DNA of 22,747 bases from Desulfobacterales bacterium (GTDB lineage: Bacteria; Desulfobacterota; Desulfobacteria; Desulfobacterales; JAFDCJ01): assembly GCA_029939875.1 (NCBI GenBank), contig JAOZSC010000002.1, positions 1-22,747 of the forward strand, in the 5' to 3' direction. Numbering within the stretch: the stretch's first letter is position 1; every line of letters starts with the position of its first letter. The position numbers were made by a program, and so were the translations under genes. This document shows, in pieces, positions 8,118-16,321 of the stretch. Below the pieces are notes generated by a model. That model was not told where the DNA came from, ran no database searches, and worked only from the letters and a program-made list of their open reading frames with translations.

Positions 8118-9374
8118 ATGGCGTTTAGATTGTATTCCGTCAAAATAGGTGTGGTCTTTATTATCGGTATGGCGGCAGTTCTTGGTCTGTCGGTGACGAC
8201 GGGATGGTGCCGGACCTATGTTTCCGGCACCGTGCTTACCGCCGACGGGAAGGTGGTCGCCAGCGGGGCCGTGGCACTGGAAAAGGGCGCGCTGCACAAC
8301 AACGCCTTTCTGGCCGGCGGAGCCATCGGAGCCAACGGCCGGTTCAAGATCCCGCTGCCATCCGGCGGACCTTGGGGACTGCATGTTTATAGCGAGAAGT
8401 ATATTTATTTTCCGCTCCAGATTCAGGTCACACCGGGAGTCGACAATGAGATTCCCGTCATCCTCCCGGTAGACGGGCAGCCCGCAGATGACCCCGTGAT
8501 ATCCGATATCCATTTTTCGAAGCTGTCCGGCGAGGTCTTCCAGGTCCGCATGCAGGTGAACGATCCCAACGGCAACCTGGGCCCGCAGATGCTGGCCATT
8601 GACACCCGGCGTTTTAAATCCTACCGACTGGTGCCCCAAAGCGGTGATTTGAAGGATAAAAAAGCCGATTTTCCAGCCGGTTTGTACGTCTCGCCTTACA
8701 TTCCCGCAGCCCTTGACGGGGAGGATTTGCAAAACTGGCTTTTCGTGGTGGCCGATCATCAGTGCAGCAATGGTCCGGTGGTCAATGGCCTGGGGCAATC
8801 GGTCTTCAAGCCTCCGATGGTTTATTCCCAGAAACTGACCTGTGAAGTGGCCGGGATATGGAAGTCGAATTTCGATAAAATTTACCGTTTTTCACAACCC
8901 GCACCCGGGCAGATTGCCGGCGAACAGTTTGAGGGAAATTTGATCATCGATCGTATGGTGCAAAAGAAAAACCGGCTGCTGGTGAATTTCCAACTCGAAG
9001 GGCGCAAGGGCGAAAGCGAGCTGGCGCTGACCTGCCGGGAAAACCGCGTGCGTTTAGAGGGTCGCTACAAGCTGGCGGATAAATCCGGGCAGTGGATCTT
9101 TACCAAACTGAAAAACGCTGAAACCGCCCAGACCGGCCGCAAGCTTTTTGAGGCCAACTGTGCCGCCTGCCATTTTGCCCACAGCAAAAACAATAAGATC
9201 GGACCCGGTCTGCAGGGGTTGTTTTCCAGCCCCAGGCTTCCCGACTCCGATCGACCCACCAGTGAAGTGGCGGTGAGGGGACAAATTGTCGACGGAGGGC
9301 GGAAAATGCCTCCATTCAAGCATCTTGCTCCCGAGCAGATTGTGGATATTATTGAGTACCTGAAGTCGCTTTAA
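8118..9374 (+). CDS. Exported mono-haem cytochrome c with an N-terminal beta-sandwich-like domain
   Basis: The 418-residue protein starts with a signal peptide (KIGVVFIIGMAAVLGLSV). A region resembling carboxypeptidase-regulatory/transthyretin-like folds follows (VSGTVLTADGKVV...GRFKIPLPSG), then a long middle part I do not recognise (about 110-330). A cytochrome c module with CAACH at 348-352 and KMPPF (Met 397) ends the protein. The haem module is exactly as long from CXXCH to the C-terminus (71 residues) as in the protein at 7209-7916, with shared HFA, KIGPGL-GLF and YLK-L blocks. ATG 8118 is preferred to 8085 because AAGGAT lies nine bases upstream. It probably shares a transcript with the gene 25 bp downstream and acts in the periplasm; partners are unknown. 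Confidence 0.8.
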   Translation: MAFRLYSVKIGVVFIIGMAAVLGLSVTTGWCRTYVSGTVLTADGKVVASGAVALEKGALHNNAFLAGGAIGANGRFKIPLPSGGPWGLHVYSEKYIYFPLQIQVTPGVDNEIPVILPVDGQPADDPVISDIHFSKLSGEVFQVRMQVNDPNGNLGPQMLAIDTRRFKSYRLVPQSGDLKDKKADFPAGLYVSPYIPAALDGEDLQNWLFVVADHQCSNGPVVNGLGQSVFKPPMVYSQKLTCEVAGIWKSNFDKIYRFSQPAPGQIAGEQFEGNLIIDRMVQKKNRLLVNFQLEGRKGESELALTCRENRVRLEGRYKLADKSGQWIFTKLKNAETAQTGRKLFEANCAACHFAHSKNNKIGPGLQGLFSSPRLPDSDRPTSEVAVRGQIVDGGRKMPPFKHLAPEQIVDIIEYLKSL

Positions 9375-9399
9375 TACCGACTGCACACCGAAAAGTCCT

Positions 9400-10014
9400 A
9401 TGATGCAATCTATTTCGCGCCCCCTGTGGGCTGCAATTATGCCTGTTTTTTTACTGTTTTTCCTGGGCGCCAAGCCACAGGCGGAAAAGGTATACCTTAC
9501 GCCGCCCGGCCTGCGCGCCGTAAAAGACCCTTCCCTGGTAATTCCGGCGCTGCCCCCTTATCTGAATCGACCCCCTGCAAAACCGGTCTATCGCAATTCA
9601 GCCGGGAAACCGGTGCCGGGGTGGCGTCGCAGATACATCGACACCCGCCGGTTTGCCAGCAACCACAGTGCCTGGATGTATTACCGGGTTTCGGATTTGA
9701 CCGGATCTGAAACCGTCCGTTCTGTTAGCAAGGCGTCGTCTCTGCGGGTATGGCCGGCGGGAACCACCATAGTTTTGGAAAGTTACCGGGGCAATGCTCG
9801 GACTACCGACCGCTCCGGGCTCATGGAAATATTGGTGATGCAAAAAATGGATCACCCGGCGCAAAAGCCGTTTTACCCTGCTGCCTGGAGTTATGCCCGC
9901 TTTAACGTCCGGGGCGAACCGGAGCTGACGTCGGCAAGGGTCCGCGAGTGTCACCAGTGCCACAGCATTGCCTTTCGTTTAACAGGGGATTTGGTTTTCT
10001 CCCAGTTTCCATAG
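9400..10014 (+). CDS. Exported cytochrome P460-like protein
   Basis: The 204-residue protein has a signal peptide (IMPVFLLFFLGAKPQA) and one haem c motif, CHQCH, at 184-188, only 16 residues from the C-terminus. A C-terminal haem motif preceded by a mostly beta domain with a P-x-G-T-x-x-x-x-E-S-Y block (here WPAGTTIVLESY) is the layout of the cytochrome P460 family. Classical members carry a Lys-haem crosslink and oxidise hydroxylamine or bind NO; I cannot identify the crosslinking Lys, so that activity is not claimed. It follows the preceding cytochrome gene by 25 bp and is followed six bases later by the broken membrane/sulfatase locus. The family call is moderate; the haem and export calls are strong. 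Confidence 0.68.
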   Translation: MMQSISRPLWAAIMPVFLLFFLGAKPQAEKVYLTPPGLRAVKDPSLVIPALPPYLNRPPAKPVYRNSAGKPVPGWRRRYIDTRRFASNHSAWMYYRVSDLTGSETVRSVSKASSLRVWPAGTTIVLESYRGNARTTDRSGLMEILVMQKMDHPAQKPFYPAAWSYARFNVRGEPELTSARVRECHQCHSIAFRLTGDLVFSQFP

Positions 10015-10020
10015 CCATTA

Positions 10021-11388
10021 TGCAGCAACTCGCTCCAAAAACCCGGCTCATCCGGCTGGTCCGAATCCTGCCGTGGCTGCACTTTTTGGCGGCGGTGCTG
10101 GTTTTTATCCTGACAGCTCTTTATAGCACCGTTGACAGCGAACTGGGACGGGCTATCTCCGCCGGCGAAAGCCCGTTTTTTGCATGGATTTGCAGCCATC
10201 TGCCGGTTTTGTTTGCCGTCGGTCCGGTCTTTTTTTAGGGCTGGTGGCTGTTTCCACGGGGGTCGTGGTGTTGCTGCCGGCTTTACGGTGGGCGACGGCA
10301 CTGCGCCCCGCTGGCCGCAGGACCTGGTTGTGGCTGCCGATGCTGGCTTTGTTGCTGAGCCTGCTGGCAGGCTATGCGGTGATCTATGGGAGCCTTTTTA
10401 ACCCCTGGTTTACCGCGCTTTCCTATCTGAAAGGGGCTTTACTGAAGATTGCCGTCATCGTGGCCGCCGGCGCTCTGGTGTTGATTGTGGGGGAAATTAT
10501 GCCGGCGCGAAACGAGCCGGTGTCAAGTGGTGTTCGGCTGTGGCTGATAATGGCCGCTGCACTTGTATCAGGGGTGCTCCCCTTCGGGGTGCTCACCAGA
10601 TACCCGGAAGTAAAAGCGGCCGTTTTGCAATTCAACGAGCTTTGCCGGGTCGACACCGCCTTTGCCCGACAGGTAGTGGATGCCGCGGGTCTGTCCCGGC
10701 CTTTTTATACCTGATGGATGTTCACAATGACCTGTGGAAAAAGCCGGGTGGCATTGACTTCGGGGACCGCCCGCGGGATCTGTACGACAACAACCTGTCT
10801 TATATTGACCGGGCCTTTGAGCGCTTTGTGCAATGGCTCAAGAAGTCGGGCATCTATGATCGCACCGTGATTTTGTTTACCTCCGATCATGGAGAACAGT
10901 TCTGGGAGCACGGTGCCAGTCTGCACGGGCACACACTTTACGAGGAGGAGATCCGGGTGCCGTTGATTTTGCGCATTCCCGGTATCCAAAAGCGCTTTGA
11001 AGATGTGCCGGTAATTGTTTCCGACATGGCGCCGACCATCGCCGGACTTGCCGGCTATGTGGTTGATCCACCCTATGATGATCCGCACATGGGAATTTCG
11101 CTCCTCCCGCTGCTGCTGGAAAATAACCGCCATCCCTATCTCAAAAGGGATGTGGCGGGCAGGGCGTCGTTTAAACGACGTTATTTTCTGTACCGCAACT
11201 GGCGCTGGAAGCTGGTCTATTTTGCCGAACTGGATGTGCTTCAACTGTTTGACGTGGTCCGCGATCCGGAAGAGAAAAACAACCTGCTCAACGAATATCC
11301 GGATCTGGCTGCAGAGATGGAAACCGATTTGTTCGATTATCTAAAAAAAACGGAAGGCAAAACCTACCGCCGTTTGGCGGTTAAATAA
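10021..11388 (+). pseudogene. Disrupted membrane-anchored sulfatase-like gene
   Basis: Three reading frames line up as one damaged gene. From ATG 10021 the frame encodes membrane helices (LPWLHFLAAVLVFILTALY onward) and stops at a run of seven T (10230-10236). One additional T would join it to the next frame, giving PVFFLGLVAV and three to four more helices. That frame stops at 10712-10714 just after a five-T run (10702-10706); again one extra T would join it to the third frame as RPFFLYLMDVHND. The third frame is the C-terminal half of an alkaline-phosphatase-superfamily sulfatase, with SDHGE metal ligands and an HGHTLYEEEIRVPL block. The N-terminal half of the sulfatase domain, with the nucleophile Cys/Ser (CxPxR) site, is absent, so the product should be inactive even if both frameshifts are sequencing errors. 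Alternatively, a membrane-protein gene is fused to a sulfatase remnant. A short protein from ATG 10714 (224 residues) could still be made. Confidence 0.6.
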
Positions 11389-11425
11389 AAAAGGCCGAAA
11401 AAATCAATATTTGTGAATAAAACGG

Positions 11426-12142
11426 CTAGGGTGAAAGTTCAGGTTGTGTGATGCGTTTCATGTTTGCAAGAAAACGAAAAGTTTTTTTCCCCGGCCGGGG
11501 GGAGGCGAGCGGTTTGTCCCGATATTGCTGGTAGTAGTCCAGCAGGTCCTGGAAGGTGTCCAGGTCATTCCAGGGCGGGAGCAATTTCGTTTGCAGGCCC
11601 AGAGTGTTCGCCATTTCAAGTGTTTGCGTCAGGACCCTGCCCGTACTCCAGGGGATTTGTTGAAAAAGCTGTGGGTGCGGCCGGCGCAGACCGACAAGAT
11701 AATAGCCGCCGTCATCGCACGGCCCGAAGACCGCATCGGTCCGGTCTGTCGTCAGCAGCTGAAAAGACTGCTGCACGATGGAGCGCGGCAGGTCCGGCGT
11801 GTCGCTGTCGATGATCGAAACCGCATCGTATCCTGCTGCCAGTTTGTCCACGAAGATATTGCTCAATCGTTGCCCCAGGTCTTTTCCTCGCTGGGCAAAA
11901 AGATGAAATCCGTTGGCGGTAAAAGAAGTAAAATAGCTCTTTGAATCCGCGGGAGTGAATGAAATAGCCAAATCGATGGTTTTCAGTTGGCCAATTTCTG
12001 TGATGCGGTCCTGGATGAAGCAGCGATACAGAGCCGTGGCTTCGGCGGGAGTCAGCTCGGAGTGAAGACGGGTTTTGACCTGGCCGGCTACCGGGGCCTT
12101 GGCGACAACAACCAGCAGTAGTTTTGGTTTATCCGGATTCAT
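11426..12142 (-). CDS. DUF2064 transferase, rSAM/selenodomain-associated type
   Basis: The 238-residue protein matches the DUF2064/TIGR04282 family ('transferase 1, rSAM/selenodomain-associated'), a GT-A-like nucleotidyl/glycosyl transferase fold of unproven reaction. Visible signature blocks are AKAPVAGQVKTRL (14-26), GQRL (90-93), IDSDTPDLP (111-119) and FGPCDDGGYYLVGL (139-152), then WNDLDT (191-196). The D112-S-D114 motif is a likely metal/nucleotide site. The start is set at 12142, where ATG overlaps the TGA of the upstream radical SAM gene (ATGA), indicating translational coupling; the longer frame to 12178 would overlap that gene needlessly. It is the last gene of the operon. A basic C-terminal tail of about 30 residues extends beyond the core family. 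Confidence 0.82.
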   Translation of the reverse strand: MNPDKPKLLLVVVAKAPVAGQVKTRLHSELTPAEATALYRCFIQDRITEIGQLKTIDLAISFTPADSKSYFTSFTANGFHLFAQRGKDLGQRLSNIFVDKLAAGYDAVSIIDSDTPDLPRSIVQQSFQLLTTDRTDAVFGPCDDGGYYLVGLRRPHPQLFQQIPWSTGRVLTQTLEMANTLGLQTKLLPPWNDLDTFQDLLDYYQQYRDKPLASPRPGKKTFRFLANMKRITQPELSP

Positions 12143-13146
12143 CACAGGCTCCACAAGATTCCGCATCCGCGGCAGCACTTCGGTGGTGTTTCGGTTTTGA
12201 GTCGTTTTCGGAAATTTTCATACCCAGCACCGCACCATATTTTTTTTACCGATGATTCAAAAACATTTCCCAAAATGAGCGCCGAGAAATCCGTTGTCGC
12301 AAACGGCGCGATACAACAGGGCAGCACGTTGCCGGTGGCCGTGATGTACATCAATGTTTCGGGCCGGTAGCATTTGCTCCAGGGATACAGGGCGTCTGGC
12401 TGTCCCCGTAGACTTTTCATCGGATCGCACAGGCCCGAGGCATTGAGCTGTACACCCAGTTCGAGGGCTATGTCCCGGCTGTTTTCAATCGATTCCATTG
12501 CAGTATCTGCATACCGCAGCGTTTTTTCAGGGCGGGCCACCCCGTAGCCGGTGTCATCCTGGAAATAGACCAGGCGCTGAAGATAAACTTCGCAGATTCC
12601 GATATGGGCGGCCAGCCGGACCAGGTCCGAAAGCTCGGTGATATTGTCCCGGGTCCCAAGAAACCAGAGCGAAAGCCTAGGGCCGGCGGCCTGCCGGTCG
12701 TGCAGCTCCTGTACGAAGGCGTGCAGGTTGTCAATAATGTGGTTGAAATGTGCGCTGTCGCGCATTTTCTGATAGCCTTCGGCAGAGGCGGCATCCAGTG
12801 AAATACGCAGTTCATCGAGCCCGGCATCGATGAGGGCCCCCCGCCGCCCGGCGTCGAGCAGGATGCCGTTGGAATTGAACAGCACATATACCTTGCGCTT
12901 TTTCAGGTGGCGGATCATCTTGGCAAGCTCCGGGTTCAACAGGGGTTCACCGACACCGTGAAGCACAGCCCGTTCAAGGTCCGGAAGCTGGTCGGTGATC
13001 ATGGATAGCTGCTGCAGGGAAATGGTGCGCTCGGGCTCCGGGTTGCCCCGGTACAGGATACACCCCCGGCATTTGAGATTGCACCGGTTGGTGGTCTCTA
13101 TGTAAAGCGTTTTCGGCAATGCCTGGTCTTGATCTATGTTCGGCAT
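12142..13146 (-). CDS. Radical SAM protein with a SPASM-like C-terminus (second of two)
   Basis: The 334-residue protein binds the SAM-cleaving 4Fe-4S cluster through C22-x3-C26-x2-C29 (CNLKCRGC) and carries an HGVGEPLLNPE motif (the GGEP-type SAM-binding loop) and an ISLDA strand. The C-terminal third has a single auxiliary-cluster pattern: CYRPETLMYITATGNVLPCC, then PKCCRGCG at the extreme C-terminus. This is the shortened SPASM/Twitch form seen in many radical SAM proteins near polysaccharide genes. The substrate is unknown. It lies 50 bp after the first radical SAM gene and overlaps the DUF2064 start by ATGA. The two radical SAM proteins are equal in length but clearly different in sequence and Cys pattern, so they are not a recent duplication. 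Confidence 0.88.
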   Translation of the reverse strand: MPNIDQDQALPKTLYIETTNRCNLKCRGCILYRGNPEPERTISLQQLSMITDQLPDLERAVLHGVGEPLLNPELAKMIRHLKKRKVYVLFNSNGILLDAGRRGALIDAGLDELRISLDAASAEGYQKMRDSAHFNHIIDNLHAFVQELHDRQAAGPRLSLWFLGTRDNITELSDLVRLAAHIGICEVYLQRLVYFQDDTGYGVARPEKTLRYADTAMESIENSRDIALELGVQLNASGLCDPMKSLRGQPDALYPWSKCYRPETLMYITATGNVLPCCIAPFATTDFSALILGNVFESSVKKIWCGAGYENFRKRLKTETPPKCCRGCGILWSL

Positions 13147-13196
13147 GAGATCGTTTCCACCCGACCGCTATCCGATGGCGGCCTGGCCGGTATGAT

Positions 13197-14201
13197 TTAA
13201 GCAATTCCCCTGACAATAGTCGTACAGATGCTTCCGCTTCGCAGGGGCTTGACCGCCGAAGAAAGGCGGCCGGCCAGTGGAATTTTTTTGCCCCGGTAAA
13301 GCGGGCAGTACTCATCGGGTTGATCAAACCGTCCGCGCAGTTTTCTACGGGCCGCACAGCCGCCGCCGCAGTTTTGGACATGTATGCAGTCCCGGCAAAA
13401 CGGCGGGATGTAGCGGGTGTGCTGGAACAGCGCCGATTCAAAGACGGCTGCTTTTTTTTCAACCAGATCATCGATGGTGACATCCGATTCAGGCCAGTAG
13501 ACACAGCCTTTCAGCCTGCGATCGGGAGTGACCCGCATGCTGTGTTCTCCGCAGGGGCTGCCCTTTAACCCGTTGAGTCCCAGAAAGGTATTGACCAGCG
13601 GCTCGGTGACGGAAATGATTTCGCTGCACTCGAACAGATACGCGAATGCCCGCCAGTACTGGTCATAGGTCGGCATAAACTCTTCGGTGTACATGGGCTG
13701 GTAGACATTCACCCGAAAGTCAGCCCCCACCGAAGCCGCCAACCCGGCAATTTTTCCCAGGTCCATGCAGTTCAGGTTCATCAGGACCGCCAGAATCGAG
13801 ACTCGTATTCCCAGCCGCCGGCAGCGCTCGATGCCGGCCATGACGGTTTCCCAGTTTCCCCGGCCGCGGAATTCGTCCTGTCGGTTTTGATCCGGAAAAT
13901 CGACGGAAAATTCAACGTCACTGAAATAGGCAAGTTTTTCATCGGGGGTAATGGACAGGGTGTAGCCGTTGGAGGCCAGGGTCATTTTAATGTTGCGCGC
14001 GTGCAGGTAGTCTATGATGTCGAAATAATCGGGGTTTAAACCATTTTCGCCGGTGCCGAACCCGATGGATCCGATATCGAGGCTTTCGCACACCTTTTGA
14101 ACATCGGCCAGGGTCAGATTGTATATATGATCCTGATCGCGATAGCAGTGAGCGCAGTTCAGGTTGCAGTCGCTGGTCAGCCCGATTCCCAGGGAAATCA
14201 T
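13197..14201 (-). CDS. Radical SAM/SPASM protein (first of two)
   Basis: The 334-residue protein has the radical SAM motif C12-x3-C16-x2-C19 (CNLNCAHC), a GFGTGENGLNP loop in place of the usual GGEP, and a complete SPASM domain. The latter comprises PCGEHSMRVTPDRRLKGC followed by C-x2-C-x5-C-x3-C (CRDCIHVQNCGGGC) and a final C (EYCPLYRG), enough for two auxiliary 4Fe-4S clusters. SPASM enzymes usually modify peptides or enzymes, but a small-molecule or sugar substrate is possible, and nothing here identifies it. No small Cys- or repeat-rich precursor peptide was found nearby. A good site, GGGAG, precedes ATG 14201; the gene starts 18 bases after the stop of the DPM1-like gene. Confidence 0.9.
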   Translation of the reverse strand: MISLGIGLTSDCNLNCAHCYRDQDHIYNLTLADVQKVCESLDIGSIGFGTGENGLNPDYFDIIDYLHARNIKMTLASNGYTLSITPDEKLAYFSDVEFSVDFPDQNRQDEFRGRGNWETVMAGIERCRRLGIRVSILAVLMNLNCMDLGKIAGLAASVGADFRVNVYQPMYTEEFMPTYDQYWRAFAYLFECSEIISVTEPLVNTFLGLNGLKGSPCGEHSMRVTPDRRLKGCVYWPESDVTIDDLVEKKAAVFESALFQHTRYIPPFCRDCIHVQNCGGGCAARRKLRGRFDQPDEYCPLYRGKKIPLAGRLSSAVKPLRSGSICTTIVRGIA

Positions 14202-14219
14202 TTGGTTATTTCTCCCAAT

Positions 14220-14900
14220 TTACTTTTTCCAAAGATACTTCATCGTCACCATAAACATGTAGTAACTGGCCAGCAGTGTGCCTTTCAGGGTTCCCGTTAC
14301 CTTTGATTTGCCGATGCGCCGGCGGTATCGGATCGGCACGCTTTGGATACGCAGTCCTCGGCGGGCCGCCTTGACCACCATTTCCACCGGCCATCCATAG
14401 GTCATTTGCTCCATTTCAAGGGCGAACAGAGCTCGGGTTCTGATGGCGCGAAACGAGCCGATATCCGTGATGGCCACCCCGTAAAGCAGGTTCAGCAGCA
14501 ACACCATCAAACGGTTGCCCACACGTCCATGAAGGGGCATGGCGCCTTTTTCAAGCCGCCCTTCGAGGCGGCTGCCGATTACCAGATCCGCCCGGTCGTT
14601 TGCCACCGGTTGAAGCACGGTGGACAACTCGGCCGGGTCGTCGCTGCGGTCGCCGTCCAGAAATACAATGATGTCGGCATCTTGCGATGCTCGGGCCCCG
14701 GCCAGGCAGGCTGCCCCGTACCCCCTGCGCGTGGCTTGTACGACCCGGGCGCCGGCGGCGGCCGCCTGTTTGGCCGTACCATCGGTGGACCCGTTGTCGG
14801 CCACGATGATCTCATCCACCAAGTCCTGCGGCACGGCGCCGACCACGTCTGCGATGGCCGGCTCTTCGTTTAAGGCTGGTATAACGACCACGGTTTTCAT
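14220..14900 (-). CDS. GT2 glycosyltransferase, DPM1/polyprenyl-phosphate sugar synthase-like
   Basis: The 226-residue protein has a GT-A fold: VVVIPALNEE (4-13), IIVADNGSTDGT (31-42), the metal-binding FLDGD (80-84), and a C-terminal KSKVTGTLKGTLLASYY stretch leading into one hydrophobic segment. This pattern is typical of bacterial homologues of dolichyl-phosphate mannose synthase, which transfer mannose or another hexose from a nucleotide sugar to a polyprenyl phosphate on the cytoplasmic face. The start at 14900 is set by the ATGA overlap with the upstream GT-C gene; longer frames lack support. Next to a GT-C transferase, the natural reading is that it makes that enzyme's lipid-linked donor. 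Confidence 0.88.
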   Translation of the reverse strand: MKTVVVIPALNEEPAIADVVGAVPQDLVDEIIVADNGSTDGTAKQAAAAGARVVQATRRGYGAACLAGARASQDADIIVFLDGDRSDDPAELSTVLQPVANDRADLVIGSRLEGRLEKGAMPLHGRVGNRLMVLLLNLLYGVAITDIGSFRAIRTRALFALEMEQMTYGWPVEMVVKAARRGLRIQSVPIRYRRRIGKSKVTGTLKGTLLASYYMFMVTMKYLWKK

Positions 14901-16321
14901 TTTGTTCCCCCGGCCGGTGGCCGACGTTTGCGGTTGACAGCAATACCGGCCACCCAACCGGCGCCCGTACGTTGGTGCAATATATACCCCCCGGCCAGAA
15001 GCGCAAACAGGGGCAGGTATTCGGCCGCCAGAACCCATGGGGGCATGATTCCTGATGGCGACACGTATTTTAAGTAAGACAGGGTCACGGCACAGGAAAA
15101 AACCAGCCAGCCGGCCGCCGGGTAAAAGGTTAAAAAGGGAATGATCAAAATGACATACCAGGGATGAAGCGCGGCCGGCATCAGCACCAGCAGCAACCCC
15201 GTTAATATGTAAGCGTTGCGGATGAACTGCACATCCTTCTTATTTTTAAGAAAAACAGCCAGCCCGGCGGCTAGCAGCACCAGCAGCATCAACTGTGAAA
15301 GCCGGTAATAATCCAGGTCCGGTGATAGATGCATGAGCAGATATTTGATGCCCAGATTGAAGCTTTCGTAAGGGTTTTTCAGGTAAACCGGCAAAAAACC
15401 GATCAGCCTTCTGCCGGCGGAAACATAGGGAACGTAGAGCAGTGCGAAAGCGGCACCAAATGTCAGCAGCCCTTTTATCCGGTCGCCGCGATTTAACAGG
15501 GCCGCCAGCAGCAGGGCGGGGTACAGTTTAACCGCACTGGCCAGCGCCAGCAGGATAACCGCGGGTAGTTTTCGATTCCGGGCGTTCAAATAAAATGCGG
15601 CTGTCACCAGAAAAACGGTAAACCCTTCCAAATGGCCGCTGTAGGCGATTTCAAATATGACCAGTGGGTTCCAGGCATAGACAATCACGCGTGCCGGCGC
15701 GAACCCGTAAGCCCGCAACAGGGCTGTCAGCAGCAGCAGGGTCAGGACATCAAAAAACACCATCATGGCTTTATGGCCGGCAACCCTGTCGCCCGCCAGT
15801 TCGTAAAAAATCCGGAAAGCGACCTGGGCCCCGGCCGGATAGATGGTGGCCTGGTTTTTGCGGTTGATGTTCGGGTATATCCGGTCGTCCCGCAGGCTTT
15901 TCAACTCTTCGGCGGCCGGTGGATACCGATAGGGGTTGATGCCTTGCTGCTGTATGCGTCCGTCCCAGATATAGCGGTACATGTCCTTTGACAGCACGTT
16001 TGGCTCAAGGGGTACCAGGCAAACCCGGAAAGCAACGGCCGCAACCAGGATGATGCCCACCAGACCTCCTGTACCGGCTGCGGTCACACCGATTTTCAAA
16101 ACCACCCAGACGCCCAGCAGGTACAGCAAACCCAGCAGTAAAAATAAAATTACATAACTATGGATGCCGGTGTTGACGCCGATGCCGGGAACCAGCCGGT
16201 ACAATCTGAAGTTCAGCCGATAAAGCCCGAAGGATACCACCGCCAATCCAGCCACCGGGCAATAAAGGGCCAGCCACTGGTGGCGGGCGGAACCGTTATG
16301 ATGATGGTTTGCCATGCCCAT
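14897..16321 (-). CDS. GT-C integral-membrane glycosyltransferase (GT87/DUF2029-like)
   Basis: The protein of about 474 residues has roughly ten or more hydrophobic helices and a large first loop, SKDMYRYIWDGRIQQQGINPYRYPP, typical of polyprenyl-phosphate-mannose-dependent GT-C enzymes. The acidic residue of the SKD motif and the later TIYPAGAQ block are family hallmarks. It would use a lipid-linked sugar on the periplasmic side of the inner membrane. The start is uncertain: ATGs at 16345, 16321 and 16315 all overlap the end of the upstream GT2 gene, and 16321 is a compromise. It overlaps the DPM1-like gene by ATGA. Confidence 0.87.
   Translation of the reverse strand: MGMANHHHNGSARHQWLALYCPVAGLAVVSFGLYRLNFRLYRLVPGIGVNTGIHSYVILFLLLGLLYLLGVWVVLKIGVTAAGTGGLVGIILVAAVAFRVCLVPLEPNVLSKDMYRYIWDGRIQQQGINPYRYPPAAEELKSLRDDRIYPNINRKNQATIYPAGAQVAFRIFYELAGDRVAGHKAMMVFFDVLTLLLLTALLRAYGFAPARVIVYAWNPLVIFEIAYSGHLEGFTVFLVTAAFYLNARNRKLPAVILLALASAVKLYPALLLAALLNRGDRIKGLLTFGAAFALLYVPYVSAGRRLIGFLPVYLKNPYESFNLGIKYLLMHLSPDLDYYRLSQLMLLVLLAAGLAVFLKNKKDVQFIRNAYILTGLLLVLMPAALHPWYVILIIPFLTFYPAAGWLVFSCAVTLSYLKYVSPSGIMPPWVLAAEYLPLFALLAGGYILHQRTGAGWVAGIAVNRKRRPPAGGTK

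Noticed and set aside
12142..14201. Ribosomally made peptide maturation system (SPASM plus precursor)
   Set aside because: No small open frame with a leader-like or repeat-rich sequence and ribosome site was found next to either radical SAM gene; it may exist elsewhere.
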